From: CAZUMW01 sp964621615
GTDB taxonomy: Bacteria > Desulfobacterota > WTBG01 > CAIYCZ01 > CAIRTM01
Length of the DNA: 64,000 bases
Reading direction: 5' to 3'
NCBI GenBank assembly: GCA_964621615.1
Contig: CAZUMW010000018.1
Location: 14,863 to 78,862 of the forward strand
The notes under the pieces were generated by a model, which was given only the letters and a program-made list of their open reading frames with translations, was not told the origin of the DNA and made no database searches. The translations under genes were made by a program, and so were the position numbers. Of this stretch, positions 46,359-54,759 are shown one piece after another; within the stretch, counting starts at the first letter, position 1, and each line of letters starts with the position of its first letter.

Positions 46359-47198
46359 ATGCGTTATGCAAAAGAAATACTGACAGTGTTTTGTGTGTTT
46401 GGTTTGTTGTTCGGGGCATGTGATCAGGACGATACGGATAATGATACCTCGACTACAACTACTATAGTAAGCGAAGATGAAGGAGATTCAACAGGTGGAG
46501 TAGCGGGAACTACCACAGAGGATCTTGGAATGACATTTGTTTCATTAACAGGGGGTACGTTTGTTATGGGGTGCTCTTATGGCGATAATGATTGTGATAA
46601 TAGCGAATCCCCGCAACACTCGGTAAAAATATCGCCATTTAAAATATCAGCCTATGAAGTGACGCAAGGGCAGTGGGAAGCGGTTATGGGAGAAAACCCG
46701 TCTATCAGCGACGACTGCGGCGATGACTGCCCGGTTGAATATGTCAGCTGGGATGATGTGCAGGATTTTATTGACGAGTTTAACAGCCAGACGGGAAAGA
46801 ACTACCGACTGCCCACGGAAGCCGAATGGGAATATGCGGCCCGAGCCGGGACAACAACAAAATACTACTGTGGGGATGATGCAAGCTGCCTTGACGACAT
46901 TGCCTGGTATGACGACAATTCCGGTGATACCACACACCCAGTGGGACAGAAGGAACCAAACGCCTGGGGCCTGTATGACATGAGCGGGAATGTGTATGAG
47001 TGGGTGTCTGATTGGTATGACCATGGCTATTATGAGATAAGCCCTTCAACAGATCCGCAAGGGCCCTCATCGGGCTCCTACCGGGTCTTCCGGGGCGGCA
47101 GCTGGTACAAGGACGCCCGGCTCTGCCGGTCGGCTAGTCGCTTCAAGAACAGCCCCGGCAACAGCGTCATCGGCTTGGGCTTTCGCCTCGCCCAATAG
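46359..47198 (+). CDS. FGE-sulfatase-domain lipoprotein, paralogue 1
   Basis: A 279-residue lipoprotein: signal peptide with lipobox LFGAC (Cys21), an Asp/Thr-rich spacer (about 22-60), then a formylglycine-generating-enzyme-like domain with C-type lectin fold (FVSLTGGTFVMGCS, ISAYEVTQGQWEAVMGENPS, YRLPTEAEWEYAARAG, WGLYDMSGNVYEWVSDWY). The last 40 residues begin VFRGGSW and end GLGFRLAQ, the layout of diversity-generating-retroelement variable regions; many codons between them end in C. The catalytic cysteines of true FGE are not arranged as expected. GGAGG precedes the ATG. Likely a surface-displayed binding protein. Confidence 0.88.
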   Translation: MRYAKEILTVFCVFGLLFGACDQDDTDNDTSTTTTIVSEDEGDSTGGVAGTTTEDLGMTFVSLTGGTFVMGCSYGDNDCDNSESPQHSVKISPFKISAYEVTQGQWEAVMGENPSISDDCGDDCPVEYVSWDDVQDFIDEFNSQTGKNYRLPTEAEWEYAARAGTTTKYYCGDDASCLDDIAWYDDNSGDTTHPVGQKEPNAWGLYDMSGNVYEWVSDWYDHGYYEISPSTDPQGPSSGSYRVFRGGSWYKDARLCRSASRFKNSPGNSVIGLGFRLAQ

Positions 47199-47485
47199 GG
47201 GCCCGCCAAAGCTCAATAGCTGCGGCAGAAAGGCATTCCGCAGGATGCAGGATTGATCTGACATGACAGTGTAGCTGCTGGTTTTCACTTTTTTGAAATA
47301 GCTGCTCCTTCCTCCTATCCTGTTCTATGGAATTCCCTTTATGCGTTATTCTCTGTCCGCCTGCTATTAAATTCTGCACACAGCGTGAATTTTTATTTTA
47401 TCGGGCTAAAGAACGCTATATAGGGGAAAAAAGTAAAAAAACATTATGTAAAAAAAAGGAATTCCCGGCAAGGAGGGGCGACTTT

Positions 47486-49525
47486 ATGAAATTCCTCAAA
47501 TCCTATAAAAAAAGATACTGCGTGGGCATAATCCTTTTGGTTGCCCTTGGTTTTTTTCTGTTTGGATCTTGTAATTTTGGCACGCCGATATTGTCATCGT
47601 ATGAAGCCGACCCGGGTCAATTTATTACAATTTACCACAGCACAATCAGGCCAGACGAACCGGTTATTGTGACATTTAGCGGATCCGGAGACTATGTAGT
47701 CAGCAGCGAAATCTCAGACACATCATTCGGGAGCATGCGCACCACCGTACCGGTGTTTATTGATGCTGCAACCGGAAGTTGTGCTGCCGGCGAGGTGACC
47801 GTGGCAATTAACGGAATTGAATCAGCAAATACCCTGAAGATCAATAAGCCCTTTGACCTGGGTCTCTCCGGAGGAATAGTGTATAGCACCATGTTGCAAG
47901 AGACGGTAGAGCAGTATGGATCCGTTTTGGAAAAACTCCGGGAGCTTGCGGGTGAATTGGACATCGACGCTACTGACATAATTGCCGAGATAAACGCCAG
48001 GATAGAATCATATGCGGATATTATTGCCCAGATTTCCGAGGATGGAACCGCCGCAATAGAAACAGGAAGCGGAACGGAAACCCTCACCGGTGAGCAGCTG
48101 GAGCTTCTCGATCAATTGCTTTTCCGAACAATTTACGGAGTTGCCGCTGAAATGCAGGAGACAAACTCTCCGCAGCAGGCTTCCGGGATGTTGCTGAAGC
48201 AGAACTCAGGGGCTTCTTTTTTTGATGACTGGAATAAGAAAAACCCTGATGAAAAAGCAGATGCAATAAAGAAATCAATTGAATATATTATTTCAGAGAC
48301 CGAGCGCGGGGTTGAAGGCGGCAAGCTGTGGATCGGCGGCATTGGAATCGGCGGTGCCCTTGCGGGGGCCCTGGTTGGTGGTCCGGCTGGAGCCGGAATC
48401 GGCGGAGCTGCCGGTATCGCTATAGGCTATTTCAGCTCCGGATATGACCTGGGTACCGCGGTGGCACTTGATAAAATCTATCGCGCCCTTGATGAAAACA
48501 GGCGTGATGCCTTTGATCTCGGTGAGAATCTGCTTGAACAGCTTACTAAACTTGGCATATCGCTGACAAGCGGCTTTTCAAACTTGTCCAGCGAACTCAT
48601 TAAAAAAATAACAGCAATTCTTTCAATGGCTTCTAACGGAGAAAGCATGTCAGAGGCGTTGGAAAAGGCAAAGTGTGAGCCGGAGGGGTCCCAGCGCACC
48701 AGGGACACTGTCTGCGCTGAGCAGGAATATACGGTGAGTGATTTCTGTGAAGACTATATGGAATCATCGACCACTACGACAGCGAATGAACCCGGCGGAG
48801 ATGGCGGGAATCTGAACACAGTTGAAAGTATTTATGAAAACATGGTGTCCATCCCGGGGGGCTCGTTTCAGATGGGATGCAGTGACGGGGACAGTGACTG
48901 TGACGAAAACGAACTTCCCCAGCATGAGGTAACGATATCATCATTCAAAATATCAGCCTATGAGGTAACCAAAGGGCAGTGGGAGGCGGTGATGGGGCAA
49001 AAACCGTCAAATTTTACTGCCCGCGGCGATGACTGCCCAGTGGAAGATGCCGTTTGGAACGACGTGCAGGATTTCATAGAAAAACTGAACGGTTTGACCG
49101 GAAAAAGCTATCGGCTGCCCACAGAAGCGGAATGGGAATATGCGGCCCGAGCCGGGACCACAACAAAATACTACTGCGGGGATGATGAAAGCTGCCTTGA
49201 CGACATAGCCTGGTATGACGACAATTCAGGGGATACCATCCACCCGGTGGGACAAAAAGCTCCCAATACCTGGGGGCTTTATGACATGAGCGGTAACGTG
49301 TTTGAGTGGGTGAAAGACTGTTACCACGAAACATATGATGGGGCGCCTACCGATGGATCGGCGTGGGAGACTGATTGTACTGACGTAGGATATGGTTCCG
49401 CCCGCGTTTATCGTGGCGGCAGCTTTGGCCACAGCGCCAAGTGCTGCCGTTCGGTGTTTCGCTGCTACCACTACCCGTCGAGCGAATACTGCTATATGGG
49501 GTTCCGGCTGGCCCTGTCTCAGTAG
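47486..49525 (+). CDS. Large FGE-sulfatase-domain lipoprotein, paralogue 2
   Basis: A 679-residue lipoprotein starting MKFLKSYKKRYCV with AAGGAGGGG upstream; earlier in-frame codons are disregarded. Lipobox FGSC is near residue 29. A beta-rich domain (about 35-130), helical stretches (about 140-260 and 310-430) and a Gly/Ala zipper-like segment (GGIGIGGALAGALVGGPAGA, about 285-315) precede the FGE/C-lectin domain (about 455-679). That domain is nearly identical in DNA to those at 46.6 and 53.9 kb. The C-terminus RGGSFGHSAKCCRSVFR...GFRLALSQ is the variable-region layout. The stop TAG is part of the 6-bp target duplication of the downstream IS. The glycine-rich part may insert in a membrane. 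Confidence 0.85.
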   Translation: MKFLKSYKKRYCVGIILLVALGFFLFGSCNFGTPILSSYEADPGQFITIYHSTIRPDEPVIVTFSGSGDYVVSSEISDTSFGSMRTTVPVFIDAATGSCAAGEVTVAINGIESANTLKINKPFDLGLSGGIVYSTMLQETVEQYGSVLEKLRELAGELDIDATDIIAEINARIESYADIIAQISEDGTAAIETGSGTETLTGEQLELLDQLLFRTIYGVAAEMQETNSPQQASGMLLKQNSGASFFDDWNKKNPDEKADAIKKSIEYIISETERGVEGGKLWIGGIGIGGALAGALVGGPAGAGIGGAAGIAIGYFSSGYDLGTAVALDKIYRALDENRRDAFDLGENLLEQLTKLGISLTSGFSNLSSELIKKITAILSMASNGESMSEALEKAKCEPEGSQRTRDTVCAEQEYTVSDFCEDYMESSTTTTANEPGGDGGNLNTVESIYENMVSIPGGSFQMGCSDGDSDCDENELPQHEVTISSFKISAYEVTKGQWEAVMGQKPSNFTARGDDCPVEDAVWNDVQDFIEKLNGLTGKSYRLPTEAEWEYAARAGTTTKYYCGDDESCLDDIAWYDDNSGDTIHPVGQKAPNTWGLYDMSGNVFEWVKDCYHETYDGAPTDGSAWETDCTDVGYGSARVYRGGSFGHSAKCCRSVFRCYHYPSSEYCYMGFRLALSQ

Positions 49526-49617
49526 ATAGAGCGCGTCCCGTAGCAGCACGGCCTTTGTTTTCAGGCTAAAAAGGCGGCAGCGGGAAGTTATAGCAAGAGA
49601 ATTCGGGACAAAAAGAA

Positions 49618-49676
49618 AATAAGGCATGCTATAATGGTTTTCACCACAAAAACAATTATAGGAGGCATGCCTTATT
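49618..49676 (+). promoter_or_regulatory. Stem-loop sequestering the transposase start
   Basis: AATAAGGCATGC (49618-49629) pairs perfectly with GCATGCCTTATT (49665-49676), and TATAAT (49630-49635) with ATTATA (49655-49660). The four unpaired bases between the two helices are GGAG, the ribosome site, and the ATG follows directly at 49677. In mRNA started at the IS edge or outside it, this would limit transposase translation. Confidence 0.75.
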
Positions 49677-51203
49677 ATGGTAGAGATCGTAGCATTTCAG
49701 GAGGAATTTCGTCAAGCATTACCAATCGTCACGGGCAATGCGGATTATAAAATATTTCGGGAGACGCTTGAGCGGATTAGCCAAGTGATCAAGCTGTCAA
49801 AGATAGACAGGAAAGTGATGGCCGAGGCCGTCCGGGTTGGGCAGCAGCAATACGACCGGGACCGGCAGGCAGAGGGTAACAGGCCAAAAGAGCTTACAAA
49901 TAAAGAGAAAATACGAATCCAGCAGCGAGCCCGACAGGTGCTGCGGTGCGGGATCGCCCGTCATTTAATCGGGGATGCATACCGGAAATTCAGCTGTCGA
50001 CTGGCCGACAGTGCGCTGCTGCAGAATTTTTGTTTAATCGACCGACTGCAGGAAATAAAGGTGCCGTCAAAAAGCAAGTTGCAAAGGGATGAGGCACTTT
50101 TTGAAGAAGGGTTTCTTCGTGAGGTCATCACCGAGGTGATCCGGCAGGCAGGCCAGGCACCGGAAAGCCCAGAGGACAGCCAGCCGCTGGGGCTTTTAGA
50201 GGCAGTAAGCCTTGAGCAGTACTTTCTGGACACGACGTGCCTGAAAGCCAACATCCACTTTCCGGTAGACTGGGTGCTTTTGCGGGATGCAACGCGTACG
50301 CTGATGAAGGCGGTGCGGCTCATCCGTGCCGAAGGGCTTTTAAACCGGATGCAGGAACCGCAGGTTTTTATCCAGCAGATGAACCGGCTTTGCATTCAAA
50401 TGACGAACACCCGCCGGCAAAAAGACGGTAAGCGTGTCCGCAAGAAGGTTTTGCGGTTAATGAAGAAACTGATGGCCAAAGTTGCTCGGCATGCCGCGGT
50501 TCACCGGGATCTTTTGAGCACGCGGCGTGAGGAAAGCCGATTCACCGAGAACGATGCCGCCCAGCTTATTGGCCGGATCGACTCGGTTCTTGAGCAACTG
50601 CCACAAGCGCTGTATCAGGCGCATGAGCGCATTATCGGAGGGCGGCAGGTGCCGAACCGGGATAAGATTTTGAGCCTTTATGAGAAGGATATCCACGTAA
50701 TCGTCAGAGGCAAGGCCGATGCGGAAGCAGAATTCGGCAACACACTTCTTTTGGGTGAACAGGCCGAGGGCATCATAGTGGACTGGGAGTTATACCGGGA
50801 GAAAGCTCCTTCAGACAGCCAACTGCTTAAGCACAGTCTTGAACGGATGGAAACAGCTTGCCATTGCCGAGCGATGTCGGTGACCGGAGACCGTGGATTT
50901 GACAGTGCAGCCAACCGCCGGTATCTGAAGAAACAGGGCATAGAAAACAACATCTGTCCAAGGTCGGTAACGGAGTTGCAGGAGAGAATTCAGCAGGCTT
51001 GCTTTTGTGAGAATCAGAAACGGCGGGGCCAGACCGAGGGACGCATCGGCATACTGAAAAACCGGTTTTTAGGCAATCCTCTTAAGAGCAAGGGGTTTGC
51101 CTCGCGGCAGATGAGTGTAGCCTGGGCGGTGCTGGCGCACAATCTGTGGGTGATTGCCCGACTGCCACAGGCACAGAAGCAGAGGCAGCTGCAGGCTGCA
51201 TAG
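49677..51203 (+). CDS. DDE transposase
   Basis: A 508-residue transposase of the IS. Candidate catalytic residues are Asp in SLEQYFLDTTCLKANIHFP, Asp in MSVTGDRGFDSAANRRYL and Glu in QTEGRIGILKNRFLG, with the typical YREKAPSDSQLL motif between them. The N-terminal third is helical (DNA binding). It is full length and looks functional. GGAG lies in a hairpin bulge just before the ATG. The Desulfobacterota ISDol1-type elements are my best guess for family; IS1182/IS5 relatives are alternatives. Confidence 0.88.
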   Translation: MVEIVAFQEEFRQALPIVTGNADYKIFRETLERISQVIKLSKIDRKVMAEAVRVGQQQYDRDRQAEGNRPKELTNKEKIRIQQRARQVLRCGIARHLIGDAYRKFSCRLADSALLQNFCLIDRLQEIKVPSKSKLQRDEALFEEGFLREVITEVIRQAGQAPESPEDSQPLGLLEAVSLEQYFLDTTCLKANIHFPVDWVLLRDATRTLMKAVRLIRAEGLLNRMQEPQVFIQQMNRLCIQMTNTRRQKDGKRVRKKVLRLMKKLMAKVARHAAVHRDLLSTRREESRFTENDAAQLIGRIDSVLEQLPQALYQAHERIIGGRQVPNRDKILSLYEKDIHVIVRGKADAEAEFGNTLLLGEQAEGIIVDWELYREKAPSDSQLLKHSLERMETACHCRAMSVTGDRGFDSAANRRYLKKQGIENNICPRSVTELQERIQQACFCENQKRRGQTEGRIGILKNRFLGNPLKSKGFASRQMSVAWAVLAHNLWVIARLPQAQKQRQLQAA

Positions 51204-51667
51204 CACTGAGCAAAGACCATGGAATGAAAAATTCTCAGGGTAGCTGCGTCTGGAATATGGATTTTAGAGCCTGGCGGTAAAAAGTTGCTCCACTTTGATT
51301 CACTTTCCTCTGCCGGGCATATATCAAGAATGGCTTGCCGGCCCGCTAAAAACCGAATTTGCCGGGGTTGGGACAGGCTCTAGATACCGCCGGGATGGTC
51401 CTCGCGGTTCAGGGTACAGCTGACCGGTTATTCTTTCTGCTGACCGTTCTTGCTGCACCTCCGTCCGCAGTGCGAAATAAACGCCGGCAGTCGTGGCCAG
51501 GGAGCCCCAAAAACAGCAGCAGTGTCTATCAGCACTATGCTTACTATTGTGTATACTTTTTACACCCACACACACATTCGGCCCTGTACAGCACCGCTGG
51601 CGTGTTCAAACGTTTCTTAATCATTGATGCCCGCCGGCTGAGCATGGGGTCAGAAGGGAGTACCACA

Positions 51668-53377
51668 ATGAAACGGATACTGATAGTATCTATTGCAGCT
51701 CTGCTGTTTTTTTCACTGACTGCAAACGCCGCAGCAGCCGTAACCATATCAGGTGCCGGGCTGTCGATAGATGAAAAAGCAAAAATTGACGGGCTTGTTT
51801 TGGAACGATGGGGCCAGGCTGCGATTGCTGCAGCGTTTTTTGTGTATCATGATTACAATAACCGGCCGTATATGCTGGTGGTAAAATGCATTGACCGAAC
51901 CACAGAAAAAACACTTGGCTGTTTGTATCTGGAGTCCCAAAGCCTGGAACCGCTTGTAATCATTAGAGGTGAACCGCTGCATGTTACGTCGTACAGATCG
52001 GTTATGAAATGGCTTGACCGTCCCGATGCGGCTCTGGAACGTGTATATTACATTCCCCGCATGTACCCTATCTTACGGCTTCGCATAACCGGCAGTGAAG
52101 CAGATGCTGGTACATTTCTGCTGGCTGATCCTGAGCGGCGGCAATTAATTAATGAAAACGTTATACGGAGATTTGCACGCCGCACGTCCCCCATACTGAG
52201 AAACATCCGAAAATTATTGCGCAATCTACCCTCAGCTGCTTCTGATAATGAGACCGCCAATGACGGCTGGAAAGAAGTCGTGCTCGATGTTGTCGAAATA
52301 AACACGCAGGGGTATAACAACTACGGTTGTGGACCGAATGCAGTGGCCAATGTGCTGGGCTACTGGAACGATAAAGGCTGCCCCATTTTTACCGATCTCG
52401 CGGGAAATCATGTACCCACAGAAAAAGCGGTTACCAGGAATATACAGGTTCTATTGGCTGATCTGGACAACTACATGGGCACATCTATAGAAGGCTCGAC
52501 ATCGCCTTTTATGCTCGACGATGGAACCCGGGAGTATTTATCCAAAAAAAATATTACCGGGACATGTACACATAGCGTATTTTTATATTCTCTTTACGAT
52601 ATTAAGCAGGAAATTGATGCCGGTCACCCGTGTTTGCTGGCGGGCAATCTCTCCCCGCTTTCGGTATTTTTTCGACACGTCGCAGCTGTCATCGGCTATC
52701 GGGTTCCCACAACGTGGTATGGCCGAAAATATGTGATAGTGCACGACAGTTATGAAAAAACCCCTAATCCCATTGAAGAGCGCTGGTTTTATTCTTTATC
52801 ATACCCCCCTCATTTTTACACTATCTGTCTTCAGTGTGTCCCTCCCCAACCGTCATATTCGCTCACCGTGCAGGGTAACTACAAAGAAAAAAGTGCAGAG
52901 GTTTCTGAATACACTTCAGGAATCGATTGGAGTGCCAGCCTGTACAATGACTGGCAGGGAGGAAGCTGGGAGGGAAATACATTTACCGCAAACTGGGATA
53001 ATGTTAAAACCGATATTGGGCACAGGACAGGATCAGCCACTATTACCTTGAGTAAAGACACAAAACAGGTCTTAACGTTCACTTATACGGAAGATGAGGT
53101 GGTGGACGATGACTTTTACGGCTATGCCGCCAGCCATCTGTATCTGGAAGCTACGGGGATCGACCGTACAGCACAATCGGACAATAAATGGACCTATTGC
53201 CTTTCGGGCCAGTCGGTCTGTGATGCCATAAAGCAAATCGAATACAACAGTGATTCTCCGAATAACTGGGGAACCGGCCGTATCACCCAAACCCTGCAAA
53301 GCATAGTGTGCGATGACAACAGCCAGATAAAACTACATTTCACCCCAGAAAATGAGACCGCCAATGCTCATTATTAA
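51668..53377 (+). CDS. Secreted C39-like cysteine peptidase domain protein
   Basis: A 569-residue exported protein. Start is MKRILIVSIAALLFF with AAGGGAG upstream; the signal peptide ends near ANAAAA (residue 24). Residues about 205-375 form a papain-like C39-type domain: Cys221 in YGCGPNAVANVLGYW, His337 in FRHVAAVIGYR and Asp360 in VHDSYEK. The last 180 residues look like a beta-rich domain (QGNYKEKSAEVSEYTSG, TFTANWDNVKTDIG). C39 members in this role may process or degrade proteins outside the cell. It is next to the FGE lipoproteins, but a functional link is not shown. The 464 bases before it hold the IS end and otherwise nothing recognised. Confidence 0.8.
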   Translation: MKRILIVSIAALLFFSLTANAAAAVTISGAGLSIDEKAKIDGLVLERWGQAAIAAAFFVYHDYNNRPYMLVVKCIDRTTEKTLGCLYLESQSLEPLVIIRGEPLHVTSYRSVMKWLDRPDAALERVYYIPRMYPILRLRITGSEADAGTFLLADPERRQLINENVIRRFARRTSPILRNIRKLLRNLPSAASDNETANDGWKEVVLDVVEINTQGYNNYGCGPNAVANVLGYWNDKGCPIFTDLAGNHVPTEKAVTRNIQVLLADLDNYMGTSIEGSTSPFMLDDGTREYLSKKNITGTCTHSVFLYSLYDIKQEIDAGHPCLLAGNLSPLSVFFRHVAAVIGYRVPTTWYGRKYVIVHDSYEKTPNPIEERWFYSLSYPPHFYTICLQCVPPQPSYSLTVQGNYKEKSAEVSEYTSGIDWSASLYNDWQGGSWEGNTFTANWDNVKTDIGHRTGSATITLSKDTKQVLTFTYTEDEVVDDDFYGYAASHLYLEATGIDRTAQSDNKWTYCLSGQSVCDAIKQIEYNSDSPNNWGTGRITQTLQSIVCDDNSQIKLHFTPENETANAHY

Positions 53378-53531
53378 ATAGGTATAGTTCAGGCCTGAGA
53401 CGGCCAGTTAAAAATTATCCTGCAGGCTGCTTACTCAGAAAAAAATTACAAAATCGGGTAGTTGGGTTGGCCCCCAGCTACTCGATACTACTATCGCTAA
53501 CAATGAAAATTCTCACGTTTATAGAATCAAC

Positions 53532-53621
53532 ATTACTGCATCAAAACCGCAGTTATTTTTCATCTGGACCGTTGCCAAAATAAATTTATTGCGAGCAGGT
53601 TACGAATATGTTGAATTCTCC
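53532..53621. repeat. Dispersed repeat R1, copy 3 (complete)
   Basis: ATTACTGCATCAAAA, CGC, AGTTATTTTTCATCTGGACC, GTTGCCAAAATAAAT and a terminal ATGTTGAATTCTCC match copy 1, with the middle (53587-53608) diverged. It lies in the 334-base gap before FGE paralogue 3, which otherwise holds only AT-rich sequence. Confidence 0.8.
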
Positions 53622-53711
53622 AAATGTTTATATATAGTGATAATCGATAATATCAAAATCGGATATACCGTTATTCAGAGAGCATAAACAAAACAAAAAA
53701 AGGGGGATAAA

Positions 53712-54575
53712 ATGCGTTATGCCAAAGTAATAGCGGCAGCATTATGTGTGTGCGCTCTGTTATTGTGTGCGTGCGACCGGAACGGTCCAGAGTTGGACAC
53801 GGTGGAAAGCATTGAAGAACACATGGTTACCATTCCCGGGGGCAGCTTCAAGATGGGATGCAGTGATGGGGACAGCGATTGTGACGAAGACGAACTGCCC
53901 CAGCATGAGGTAACGATATCATCATTCAAAATATCAGCCTATGAGGTGACGCAGGGGCAGTGGGAAGCGGTGATGGGAGAAAACCCGTCTAGCTGCGACG
54001 ACTGCGGCGATGACTGCCCGGTGGAGGATGTCAGCTGGGATGATGTACAGGACTTCATAAAGGAACTTAACAGCCTGACAGGGATGCAGTACCGGCTGCC
54101 CACAGAAGCGGAGTGGGAGTACGCGGCCCGGGCCGGGACAACAACAAAATACTACTGCGGGGATGATGAAAGCTGCCTTGATACTATCGCATGGTATGCT
54201 GTCAATTCAGACGGCACCACTCACCGGGTGGGTCAAAAGACCCCGAATGCCTGGGGGCTGTATGACATGAGCGGCAATGTGTGGGAGTGGGTATCTGACT
54301 GGTATGATTTTGACTATTATGAGATAAGCACGTCAACCGACCCGCAGGGGCCTGCTTCTGGCGACTACCGCGTGCTTCGCGGGGGAGGCTGGGAAAGCAG
54401 CTACGGCGGCCCCGAGTACTGCCGATCATCGTTTCGCTTCAATTTCACTCCGCCGAGCGACTACAGCTTTCTCGGGTTCCGGCTGGCCCTGTCCCAGCAG
54501 ATCCCGCCTGCGCCGATGGCTGCGGCGGGAGGACACCAGGATAGTCCCGTTAAGCAGGCGGGAAGCGGAGCCTGA
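53712..54575 (+). CDS. FGE-sulfatase-domain lipoprotein, paralogue 3
   Basis: A 287-residue lipoprotein (lipobox LLCAC, Cys21) with the same FGE/C-lectin domain as paralogues 1 and 2: MVTIPGGSFKMGCSDGDSDCDE, ISAYEVTQGQWEAVMGENPS, YRLPTEAEWEYAARAG, WGLYDMSGNVWEWVSDWY. The variable-region-like end is VLRGGGWESSYGGPEYCRSSFRF...LGFRLALSQ. Where paralogue 2 stops (CAGTAG), this one reads CAGCAG and runs on for about 22 residues (QIPPAPMAAAGG...). GGGGG precedes the ATG. Probably surface-exposed and ligand-binding rather than catalytic. Confidence 0.88.
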   Translation: MRYAKVIAAALCVCALLLCACDRNGPELDTVESIEEHMVTIPGGSFKMGCSDGDSDCDEDELPQHEVTISSFKISAYEVTQGQWEAVMGENPSSCDDCGDDCPVEDVSWDDVQDFIKELNSLTGMQYRLPTEAEWEYAARAGTTTKYYCGDDESCLDTIAWYAVNSDGTTHRVGQKTPNAWGLYDMSGNVWEWVSDWYDFDYYEISTSTDPQGPASGDYRVLRGGGWESSYGGPEYCRSSFRFNFTPPSDYSFLGFRLALSQQIPPAPMAAAGGHQDSPVKQAGSGA

Positions 54576-54627
54576 CCGCAGTGAGGGACGAGCAGCGGTC
54601 GTTGTGGTGCGCCATATGTCCAGCAAA

Positions 54628-54666
54628 AAAAAGAGCAGGGGCCAACAGTGGTTCCTGCTCTTTTAT
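54628..54666. terminator. Bidirectional terminator after paralogue 3
   Basis: AAGAGCAGG (54631-54639) pairs with CCTGCTCTT (54654-54662); A-rich sequence precedes and TTTT follows. It serves the FGE gene and possibly the reverse-strand haem sensor gene. Confidence 0.8.
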
Positions 54667-54759
54667 ATAAAAAAGAGGCTTCTTGAAACTGATTTTTGTC
54701 CTGATGATGGAGGTCAATATTTGTTCAACTAAATTTAAATATGCCTTGCCAATCACCTG

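Larger units (their letters stand above)
49529..51380 (+). mobile_element. Complete insertion sequence, 1852 bp, with 6-bp target duplication
   Basis: Ends are imperfect inverted repeats GAGCGCGTCCC (49529-49539) and GGGACAGGCTC (51370-51380). The flanks are identical: TAGATA at 49523-49528 and again at 51381-51386, a 6-bp target duplication that shows recent, intact insertion. It holds one transposase gene. Size and duplication length fit what I recall of the ISDol1 group of ISNCY; this needs an ISfinder comparison. Removing it would join the stop codon of paralogue 2 to sequence resembling the 3' flank of paralogue 3. Confidence 0.85.

Noticed and set aside
47327..47485. N-terminal extension of FGE paralogue 2
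   Set aside because: The extra 53 codons lack a ribosome site and would bury the lipoprotein signal; ATG 47486 has a strong site.
46359..54575. Complete diversity-generating retroelement
   Set aside because: No reverse transcriptase, accessory protein or adenine-rich template repeat was found; only the target-like genes are here.
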